Source: JBJKPP01 sp046706145 (GTDB lineage: Bacteria; Bacteroidota; Ignavibacteria; Ignavibacteriales; Ignavibacteriaceae). Taken from it: a stretch of 11,476 bases of DNA. Location: the NCBI GenBank assembly GCA_046706145.1, contig JBJKPP010000158.1:1-11476 (forward strand), written 5' to 3'. Position numbers and translations under genes: made by a program. The number at the start of each line of letters is the position of its first letter. Within the stretch, counting starts at the first letter, position 1. Below the pieces are notes generated by a model, which was not told the origin of the DNA, made no database searches, and saw only the letters and a program-made list of their open reading frames with translations. Positions 6,081 through 11,476 of this stretch are shown here, piece after piece.

Positions 6081-6833
6081 ATGAAATTCTTTTTTGCTTT
6101 TTTCCTTCTTACAATTTTCTTGCTTGTTCCGTATGTGGGGGTTGCTCAAACCTCCTCTACGGGCGAGCCTAATGTTCCACAGCTAAAATATTGGGCTACC
6201 GATTTAACGAATACACTTTCAGAGCAGCAGCTTGAGAATTTAAATTACAGATTAAAAGCTTTTCAAGATTCTACTAGCGACCAGATTGTTATGTTGATGA
6301 TACCAACACTTGGGGATTATCCCATGGATTATTATTCAATGGATGTTGCTGAGAAAAATAAGATTGGTACGAAGAAGCACGATAATGGCATTTTATTTTT
6401 AATAGTTAAAAATGACAAAAAAATGAGGATAGAAGTTGGATATGGTCTTGAAGGTGCGCTACCTGATGCCTTGTCGAGCTCGATTATAAGAAATGTTATT
6501 GCACCTTATTTCAGGCAGGAAGAATATTTCAAAGGAATTTCTGCTGGAGTGGATGCAATAATGCTTGCGGTAAAAGGTGAATATAAAGCAGTGCCCAAAG
6601 AAGAACATCGCCACAGAAATGATGTTTCATTACTCTTTTATATAATATTTGGATTCTTCTTTTTTATTTTCCCGTTGTTTTCAAGAGGTAGAAGGGGACG
6701 CGGCGGATTTATCTTTTTCCCAGGTGGATTTGGAGGCGGAGGTTTCGGTGGTGGCAGTGGCGGAGGGGGATTCGGTGGTTTCTCCGGCGGCGGCGGCGGA
6801 TTCGGTGGTGGCGGTGCATCTGGTGGCTGGTAG
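6081..6833 (+). CDS. TPM-domain (YgcG-like) envelope protein with Gly-rich tail
   Basis: The 250-residue product has a signal peptide (1-23, ending VGVAQ). A TPM domain (TLP18.3/Psb32/MOLO-1) spans about 36-165: TDLTNTLSEQQLENLNYRL, KKHDNGILFLIVKNDKKMRI and EVGYGLEGALPDA are typical. A membrane segment lies at about 183-200, then a basic patch (SRGRRGRGG), then a tail of Gly, Phe and Ser repeats ending GGGGASGGW, the usual end of YgcG-type proteins. The active or binding site of the family is not settled. The Gly-rich tail is encoded by a GC-rich tract (about 6723-6830) in an otherwise AT-rich gene, as its glycine codons require. It is the second gene of the lemA operon. The weak start context (AATAAG before ATG) suggests coupling to lemA. 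Confidence 0.92.
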   Translation: MKFFFAFFLLTIFLLVPYVGVAQTSSTGEPNVPQLKYWATDLTNTLSEQQLENLNYRLKAFQDSTSDQIVMLMIPTLGDYPMDYYSMDVAEKNKIGTKKHDNGILFLIVKNDKKMRIEVGYGLEGALPDALSSSIIRNVIAPYFRQEEYFKGISAGVDAIMLAVKGEYKAVPKEEHRHRNDVSLLFYIIFGFFFFIFPLFSRGRRGRGGFIFFPGGFGGGGFGGGSGGGGFGGFSGGGGGFGGGGASGGW

Positions 6834-6859
6834 CTATGTCTCAATTGAGTTCGGGATAT

Positions 6860-6924
6860 AAGGTATAAAAGGTATATGGGAAATAATTATTTTATTACGC
6901 TATACCTCTATGCCTTTATACCTT
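6860..6924. repeat. Octamer repeats forming a bulged hairpin
   Basis: Left of centre are two copies of AAGGTATA (6860-6867; 6869-6876). Right of centre are three copies in the opposite orientation: TATACCTC, TATGCCTT and TATACCTT (6901-6924). The arms pair as 10 bp plus 7 bp with a 7-nt bulge (6908-6914) around a 24-nt AT-rich loop. The structure follows the TPM gene by 26 bp and precedes the ferredoxin gene. It could be a transcript-end hairpin (no U-tract), an iterated binding site, or part of a dispersed repeat. Confidence 0.6.
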
Positions 6925-6981
6925 TTCACTGACATATTACGGCAGTAGAGATTTCTTCTTTAACTTAAACTAAAACCTTGT

Positions 6982-7326
6982 ATGGCAATAAGAATAACAC
7001 AAGCATGTATAAATTGCGGGGCTTGCGAACCGGAATGTCCTAATAGTGCTATTTATGAATGGGGAATGGGATGGGAACTGGGTGGAAAAGTTTATAAGAA
7101 AAATGAGCCATCCCCATCTGGGGCTAAAGGTTTCTTTTCAGATGAGTGTTTTTATATAGTTCCTGATAAATGTACAGAATGTGTTGGCTATTTTGAGGAG
7201 CCGCAATGTGCTGCTATTTGTCCTGTAGATTGTTGCATTCCTGATCTTAATCACGTTGAGAATAGGGAATCTTTACTTGATAAAAAAAGTAAACTGGAAA
7301 AATTAAATATTTCCACAAAGGGATAA
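6982..7326 (+). CDS. 2[4Fe-4S] dicluster ferredoxin
   Basis: The 114-residue electron carrier shows C9-x2-C12-x2-C15-x3-C19-P for one cluster and C64-x2-C67-x8-C76-x3-C80-P for the other. The 8-residue spacing in the second motif (CTECVGYFEEPQCAAICP) is the Alvin-type loop. About 40 residues separate the cluster motifs (YEWGMGWELGGKVYKKNEPS onward), which is long for a bacterial ferredoxin but, as I recall, seen in Bacteroidetes-type ferredoxins. Extra cysteines C56, C84 and C85 are present. The C-terminal tail (LLDKKSKLEKLN) is a charged helix. It is a soluble low-potential redox protein; its partners are not shown by context. No Shine-Dalgarno precedes the ATG. It may be transcribed on its own. 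Confidence 0.94.
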   Translation: MAIRITQACINCGACEPECPNSAIYEWGMGWELGGKVYKKNEPSPSGAKGFFSDECFYIVPDKCTECVGYFEEPQCAAICPVDCCIPDLNHVENRESLLDKKSKLEKLNISTKG

Positions 7327-7367
7327 TTTCTCAAAATCTAAAAAAACATAGCAATTTGGTTGCAACG

Positions 7368-7396
7368 TTGTCAATTTTATTTATTTTAATTATAAT
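7368..7396 (+). promoter_or_regulatory. Sigma70-like promoter
   Basis: TTGTCA (7368-7373) and TATAAT (7391-7396) are separated by 17 bp: one mismatch in the -35 and a perfect -10. Transcription would start near 7403, giving a leader of about 27 nt before the ATG at 7430. AT-rich sequence makes such matches less surprising. Confidence 0.5.
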
Positions 7397-7429
7397 TTAG
7401 TGTTTCTAATTACGTAAAATGAAAAAACA

Positions 7430-8152
7430 ATGATTGGCGCATTCGAAAGAGCAAAAAGATATATAATTTCTCAGTCGGAAGAAGCTGAAGAAGGTAGAAA
7501 ATTTGATGTCCCACAAGGACCTTGTATAACAATCTCTCGTGAGACGGGCGCAGGGGCAGCTTTGTTAGGTGAAGCGTTGATAAATTTCTTTGAACCTAAT
7601 ACGAAACATAATGCACCTGAATGGGCTTTGTTTGATAAAAATCTAATTGAAAGAGTTCTCAAAGACCATAACCTGCCCATGAGCCTGAGTTTAATTATGG
7701 AAGAAGAAAAATATCCTTCTATTCAAACGATGGTATCTGAACTTTTAGGTAAACATCCCGATACATGGACTTTAATACGGAAAACGACCGAGACGATTCT
7801 AAAACTTGCACACGTGGGAAATGTTATAATTATTGGTCGTGGTTCCAATATTATTACTGCTCGCATGAATAATGCTTTTCATGTGAGACTAGTTTCGGAG
7901 ATGAGCGATAAAATTAAACACATAATGAAAATACACAATTTAAATAGAGAAGAAGCAATTAAATTCATAGAAAAAGATGATATTGGGAGGAAAAGTTATT
8001 TAAAGAATTATTTTAATAAAGATATAGAAAACCCTTCTCTTTACCATTTAGTAATTAATACTCACGTCATTCCACACGAAGAAGCGGCAGAAATTATTGG
8101 CAGAGCAGTATTAAAAAAATATCCCCGACTTTTTGTTAATTTACCCGACTAA
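7430..8152 (+). CDS. Cytidylate kinase-like family protein
   Basis: The 240-residue product contains ITISRETGAGAALLGEAL (33-50), the P-loop position of the cytidylate-kinase-like family, followed by LFDKNLIERVL (67-77), NVIIIGRGSN (131-140) and DDIGRKSYLKNYFNKD (183-198), all in family order. The glycine loop reads GAGAALLG and lacks the Lys of a standard Walker A; from memory, family members usually lack it too, so whether it is an active kinase is open. Residues 1-30 form a charged helical extension. Nucleotide or nucleoside monophosphate phosphorylation is only suggested by the family. An upstream in-frame-looking ATG (7420) hits a stop at once, so the start is 7430; there is no Shine-Dalgarno. 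A promoter-like sequence lies 34 bp upstream. Confidence 0.8.
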   Translation: MIGAFERAKRYIISQSEEAEEGRKFDVPQGPCITISRETGAGAALLGEALINFFEPNTKHNAPEWALFDKNLIERVLKDHNLPMSLSLIMEEEKYPSIQTMVSELLGKHPDTWTLIRKTTETILKLAHVGNVIIIGRGSNIITARMNNAFHVRLVSEMSDKIKHIMKIHNLNREEAIKFIEKDDIGRKSYLKNYFNKDIENPSLYHLVINTHVIPHEEAAEIIGRAVLKKYPRLFVNLPD

Positions 8153-8213
8153 GATTAGTTTTTATAAATTTAGTTGCACTTCTAAAAATTTAATATAATT
8201 ATGAGTTGGTAAA

Positions 8214-9059
8214 ATGAAGATTGGAAAATATAATTTATATATAATTGAAGGAGGATATTTCGGTTTAGACGGAGGAGCGATGTTTGGCATAATTCCGAGA
8301 CCTCTGTGGGAAAAAACCAACCCTGCTGATGATAAAAATAGAATAAAGTTAGCAACTAGAAGTCTTCTTTTAGTTTCGGACACTCGAAAAATTCTCATTG
8401 ATACTGGAATGGGAAAAGATTGGAATACAAAAATGTCCGAGATTTATAACGTTGACCAGGAAATTTATTCAATTGACAAATCTCTAGAAAACTTAGGTTT
8501 CACGAATAGCGTCATTACAGATGTTATTTTAACACATCTGCATTTTGACCACACTGGTGGTTCGGTAATTAGAGAGAATAATAAGTTGATCCCAACTTTC
8601 CCTAATGCGAAATATTACATCAGAAAAACAAATTTTGACTGGGCTTGCAATCCTTCAGAAAAAGACGAAGGCAGTTTTATAATAGAAAAATTTTATCCAT
8701 TATACGAACACGGAGTGGTAGAATTAATAGAAAACGAAAATCAATTTGACGATGAGATTAGTTTTATTATTGTAAATGGGCACACTTTTGGACAACAATT
8801 AGTTAAAGTTTCTGATTCATCAAATACTATATTGTTTTCCGGCGATCTTTTCCCTACAACTTCTCACATACGTTTACCATATCTTATGGGCTATGATATC
8901 CAACCACTTGAGACCATAAAAGAAAAAGAAAACGTTCTTAAAAAGGTTTTTGATGAAAACTGGAAATTGTTTTTTGAACACGACCCATTTCATGCATTAG
9001 GAACTGTGAAGAAAACAGAAAAGGGCTTTGATATAGATGAGAAATTTAAATCCTTCTGA
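8214..9059 (+). CDS. Metallo-beta-lactamase-fold hydrolase
   Basis: The 281-residue product carries all the zinc-ligand positions of the superfamily: H108, H110, D112 and H113 in THLHFDHTGG, H190 in NGHTFGQ, D211 in SGDLFPT and H256 in FEHDPF. A dinuclear zinc hydrolase is therefore likely. The layout (N-terminal GGYFGLDGGAMFGIIPRPLW, then LIDTGMG) resembles the branch that includes N-acyl-homoserine lactonases and methyl parathion hydrolase-type enzymes; a lactone or ester substrate is an inference only. There is no signal peptide, so it is cytoplasmic. The downstream Rieske gene starts 23 bp inside its 3' end, so the two are probably coupled. TATAAT at 8194-8199 lies 14 nt before the ATG, too close for a usual leader. 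Confidence 0.9.
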   Translation: MKIGKYNLYIIEGGYFGLDGGAMFGIIPRPLWEKTNPADDKNRIKLATRSLLLVSDTRKILIDTGMGKDWNTKMSEIYNVDQEIYSIDKSLENLGFTNSVITDVILTHLHFDHTGGSVIRENNKLIPTFPNAKYYIRKTNFDWACNPSEKDEGSFIIEKFYPLYEHGVVELIENENQFDDEISFIIVNGHTFGQQLVKVSDSSNTILFSGDLFPTTSHIRLPYLMGYDIQPLETIKEKENVLKKVFDENWKLFFEHDPFHALGTVKKTEKGFDIDEKFKSF

Positions 9060-9390
9060 AAATCTCGATGGGTTTTTCGAAGTTTGTTCTTTAGATGATT
9101 TAAAGGAAAAAGTTGGTAAGAGATTTATTGTAGATGAGGTTGACATTGCTGTTTTCAAAATTAACGGAGAAATTTTTGCGCTAAGCAATACTTGCCCGCA
9201 CCAACACACAACTTTAATTTACGATGGTTTTATAGAAGATGAATGTGTAGTCTGTCCGGTCCATGGGTGGAAATTTAACTTAAGAACTGGAAAAACACCC
9301 GCTGGCAGTAACGGATTGGATAATTACGCAGTAGAAATAATTAATGACAAAGTATTTGTAAAGGTTTTTAAGAAAACCTTCAACTGGTGA
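9037..9390 (+). CDS. Rieske [2Fe-2S] ferredoxin-like protein
   Basis: This is a 117-residue single-domain protein. The cluster ligands are C53 and H55 in NTCPHQHTTL and C73 and H76 in VVCPVHGWKF, spaced as in NirD- and dioxygenase-ferredoxin-type Rieske proteins. There is no signal peptide, so it is a soluble cytoplasmic electron carrier. The start at 9037 lies inside the 3' end of the hydrolase gene (23-bp overlap); it is the only ATG in frame before the domain, and AAGGG at 9021-9025 could serve as its ribosome binding site. The partner oxygenase or reductase is not in the window; QueG next door uses different electron donors in known cases, so the link may be positional only. Confidence 0.92.
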   Translation: MRNLNPSENLDGFFEVCSLDDLKEKVGKRFIVDEVDIAVFKINGEIFALSNTCPHQHTTLIYDGFIEDECVVCPVHGWKFNLRTGKTPAGSNGLDNYAVEIINDKVFVKVFKKTFNW

Positions 9391-9392
9391 TA

Positions 9393-10322
9393 ATGAAAAT
9401 CACAAACAACCTTGTTATAGAGCTTGCAAAAAATTTAGGTTTTGATTTAGTTGGTTTCGCTCCTGCTAATCTACTCACCAAAGGACATAATAATTTACTT
9501 AAATGGCTCGGTAATGGTTATCAAGCCGGGATGAAATACATGGAAAATAATCTTGAGAAAAGGAAAAATGTTAAAGAAATCTTAAGCGATGCAAAATCTG
9601 TTATATCCTTGGGTATGAACTATCATACTGGCTTCGAGTATCGGGAAAAATCAAATTATGGTAAAGTTTCAAAATATGCATGGGGAAAAGATTATCATTT
9701 GGTTGTGTGGGACAGATTGGAGAAACTAATTGGAGAACTTAAAAACATTGACCCAAGTTTTGAAGCGAAATCATATGTTGATACAGGTCCTGTAATGGAT
9801 AAAGCATGGGCATTAAAAGCTGGAATAGGTTGGATGGGCAAACATACAAATGTGATAAATCGAAATTATGGAAGCTGGTTTTTCATCGCTAACATAATAA
9901 ATAACTATGAGTTTATTTATAGCACACCTGTACAAGATTATTGCGGTTCATGCACCGCATGCATAGATGCCTGCCCGACAAACGCCATTGTGCAAGAATA
10001 TATCGTAGATTCAAATCGATGCATATCTTATCTAACTATAGAAAATAAGGGAGAAATTCCGCAAGAATTTAAAGGGAAGTTTGAGAATTGGTTGTTCGGG
10101 TGTGATATTTGTCAGGATGTATGCCCGTGGAATAATAAATTTTCTCAAATTACACAAATTGAGGATTTTCAACCGCAACACGGAAATGAACAAATTTCTT
10201 TGAGCGAAGTTAAAGAAATGGGTGAGGAAACATTTAGGGAGAGGTTTAATAACTCACCAATTAAGAGAGCAAAATTAAACGGATTGAAACGAAATGCTGC
10301 TTTTCTAGGAAAAATTACATAG
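9393..10322 (+). CDS. queG: Epoxyqueuosine reductase QueG
   Basis: This 309-residue cobalamin- and iron-sulfur-dependent enzyme reduces epoxyqueuosine to queuosine at the wobble position of tRNA, the last step of queuosine synthesis. It is cytoplasmic. The conserved core YVDTGPVMDKAWA, then AGIGWMGKHTN, is present (about 128-153). Two [4Fe-4S] clusters are marked by C184, C187, C190 and C194 (CGSCTACIDACP) and by C210 with C237, C240 and C244 (FGCDICQDVCPW). The protein ends after SPIKRAKLNGLKRNAAFLGK, without the C-terminal HEAT-like repeats of longer QueG proteins (about 370-385 residues); this short form is common and not a truncation. The ATG at 9393 is preferred; a GTG at 9387 would add two residues. 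It follows the Rieske stop by 2 nt. Confidence 0.95.
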   Translation: MKITNNLVIELAKNLGFDLVGFAPANLLTKGHNNLLKWLGNGYQAGMKYMENNLEKRKNVKEILSDAKSVISLGMNYHTGFEYREKSNYGKVSKYAWGKDYHLVVWDRLEKLIGELKNIDPSFEAKSYVDTGPVMDKAWALKAGIGWMGKHTNVINRNYGSWFFIANIINNYEFIYSTPVQDYCGSCTACIDACPTNAIVQEYIVDSNRCISYLTIENKGEIPQEFKGKFENWLFGCDICQDVCPWNNKFSQITQIEDFQPQHGNEQISLSEVKEMGEETFRERFNNSPIKRAKLNGLKRNAAFLGKIT

Positions 10323-10385
10323 TCGTGAAACTTTTGCTATTTTTGTATATCTAATACCAATAAGAAAAATAAATTTATAAAATCT

Positions 10386-10390
10386 GGAAG
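10386..10390 (+). promoter_or_regulatory. Ribosome binding site of trxB
   Basis: GGAAG ends 4 nt before the ATG at 10395. Upstream, TATTTTTG (10338-10345) fits the Bacteroidetes -7 consensus TAnnTTTG but lacks a visible -33 partner, so I do not call it a promoter. Confidence 0.5.
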
Positions 10391-10394
10391 TATC

Positions 10395-11372
10395 ATGTCA
10401 GAAAATAATCATCACAAACTAATAATTATTGGTTCTGGCCCGGCCGGATTAACTGCTGCATTATATACTGCAAGAGCTAATCTAAATCCGGTTATTTATG
10501 AAGGAATGCAGCCTGGCGGACAATTAACTATAACAACAGAAGTTGAAAATTATCCGGGATTTGAGAATGGAATTATGGGGCCGGAATTAATGGACATAAT
10601 GAGAAAACAAGCCAAAAGGTTTGGTGCAAAATCAATTTATAAAGAAGTAACAGAAGTTGATTTTTCTACTAGACCTTTTAAAATTAAAGTTGAGGAAGAA
10701 GAGATAACTGCAGATTCTGTAATAATTTCTACTGGTGCTTCTGCAAAATTGCTTGGGTTAGAAAGCGAAAAGAAATATATGGGCTACGGCGTTTCTGCAT
10801 GTGCTACTTGCGATGGATTCTTCTTCAAAAACCAAAAAGTTCTTGTTATAGGTGGAGGAGATACTGCAATGGAAGAAGCGAATTTCTTAACTAAATTTGC
10901 TTCAGAGGTTACGATTGTACATAGAAGAGATGAATTCCGAGCATCTAAAATTATGTTGGATCGAGCTAAGGGAAATCCAAAGATAAAATTTATTACTAAT
11001 TCTGTAGTTAAAGAAATCTTAGGGAAAGAACAAAACAACAGGAAAATTATGACAGGCGTTATTCTGAAGAACACTGTTGATGGCACAGAGAAAGAAGTAA
11101 GAGCGGATGGATTATTCGTTGGAATAGGCCATAAGCCAAACACAGATTTATTTGAAGGTATTTTAGATTTGGATGAGACTGGATATTTAAAAGTTCAACC
11201 TGGCAGTACGAGGACAAGTATTGAAGGTGTGTTTGCTGCAGGTGATGTTACTGATAAAGTTTACAGACAAGCAGTAACAGCAGCAGGATCAGGTTGTATG
11301 GCAGCTTTGGATGCAGAAAGATGGTTGGAGGCCCAAGAATTGGTCGCGCAAGCCGAATATAAAAAAGCTTAA
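10395..11372 (+). CDS. trxB: Thioredoxin reductase (NADPH, FAD)
   Basis: The 325-residue enzyme transfers electrons from NADPH through FAD and a redox-active disulfide to thioredoxin, in the cytoplasm. The FAD-binding GSGPAG motif is at 13-18, the disulfide C136-A-T-C139 in SACATCDGFF, the NADPH-binding GGGDTA at 153-158 and HRRDEFRAS at 176-184 (the arginines favour NADPH), and the second FAD motif GVFAAGDVTD at 278-287. The length fits low-molecular-weight TrxB. The C-terminal tail is a little longer and helical (RWLEAQELVAQAEYKKA). It sits 72 bp after queG with its own Shine-Dalgarno and is followed by an intrinsic terminator, so it is at least the end of a transcription unit. No unusual residues. 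Confidence 0.97.
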   Translation: MSENNHHKLIIIGSGPAGLTAALYTARANLNPVIYEGMQPGGQLTITTEVENYPGFENGIMGPELMDIMRKQAKRFGAKSIYKEVTEVDFSTRPFKIKVEEEEITADSVIISTGASAKLLGLESEKKYMGYGVSACATCDGFFFKNQKVLVIGGGDTAMEEANFLTKFASEVTIVHRRDEFRASKIMLDRAKGNPKIKFITNSVVKEILGKEQNNRKIMTGVILKNTVDGTEKEVRADGLFVGIGHKPNTDLFEGILDLDETGYLKVQPGSTRTSIEGVFAAGDVTDKVYRQAVTAAGSGCMAALDAERWLEAQELVAQAEYKKA

Positions 11373-11394
11373 TGTACACATACTCAACGTTAAT

Positions 11395-11433
11395 GAGCCT
11401 AATTAATTCAATTTAGTTAGGCTCTTCTAATTT
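11395..11433 (+). terminator. Rho-independent terminator after trxB
   Basis: GAGCCTAATTAA (11395-11406) pairs with TTTAGTTAGGCTC (11413-11424): a 12-bp stem with one G-U wobble and a 6-nt loop. TTCTAATTT follows, a moderate U-rich tail. It begins 22 bp past the trxB stop codon. Confidence 0.7.
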
Positions 11434-11476
11434 AAATCTTATCCTTAAAACATTATTTTCATAATTAGTAGATATA

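Noticed and set aside
6638..6844. Minus-strand proline-rich ORF
   Set aside because: It is the antisense image of the Gly-rich tail of the TPM protein; glycine codons read as proline on the other strand. No start signal.
8174..8199. TTGCAC and TATAAT upstream of the hydrolase gene as a promoter
   Set aside because: The spacer is only 14 bp and the -10 lies 14 nt from the start codon; not convincing.
9393..10322. QueG considered as truncated because it is shorter than E. coli QueG
   Set aside because: All cluster ligands and the catalytic core are present, and the missing part is the optional C-terminal HEAT-like region.
10784..11143. Minus-strand 119-codon ORF inside trxB
   Set aside because: It lies antisense to a strongly conserved enzyme and shows no recognisable domain.

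Overview
The window is an AT-rich bacterial chromosome segment. I infer a member of the Ignavibacteria / Bacteroidetes-Chlorobi lineage. The reasons are few Shine-Dalgarno sites, short signal peptides ending in Gln (..LFSQ, ..FCQ), a Bacteroidetes-type 2[4Fe-4S] ferredoxin with a long insert between its clusters, and dispersed palindromic repeats of the TGTCATTCCGAA type. The assignment rests on style, not on a marker gene. No prophage, integrase, transposase, CRISPR array, tRNA or rRNA was seen.

Layout. On the minus strand, 1-1369 holds rlmN followed after 2 nt by a SpoU/TrmH-family RNA methyltransferase cut by the window edge: a small RNA-modification operon. A 336-bp divergent intergenic region (1370-1705) carries a nested palindromic repeat, two further short palindromes and the ribosome binding site of the next gene. 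Everything from 1706 onward is on the plus strand: an acyl-CoA dehydrogenase; an exported YidD-like protein starting directly on its stop codon; a second palindromic repeat; two paralogous envelope TPR proteins overlapping by ATGA; lemA and a TPM/YgcG-like protein; a dicluster ferredoxin; a cytidylate-kinase-like protein with its own sigma70-like promoter; a tightly packed set of metallo-beta-lactamase-fold hydrolase, Rieske protein and epoxyqueuosine reductase (queG); and trxB, closed by a good intrinsic terminator.

How they fit together. Most genes are housekeeping: RNA modification (rlmN, TrmH-like, queG), redox (ferredoxin, Rieske, trxB) and fatty acid or amino acid oxidation (acyl-CoA dehydrogenase). 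The less ordinary part is 2867-5357, a YidD-like protein with a signal peptide followed by two exported TPR proteins sharing a membrane segment with a PG(S/A)G(K/Q)IYT motif. This looks like an uncharacterised envelope cassette. The second TPR gene contains a 90-bp palindromic repeat that keeps the frame open and adds 30 residues just after the signal peptide, absent from its upstream paralogue. That is the most interesting observation here: a repeat exapted into coding sequence, comparable in concept to the Rickettsia palindromic elements. Two noncoding elements of apparently related sequence lie nearby at 1426-1544 and 3350-3471.
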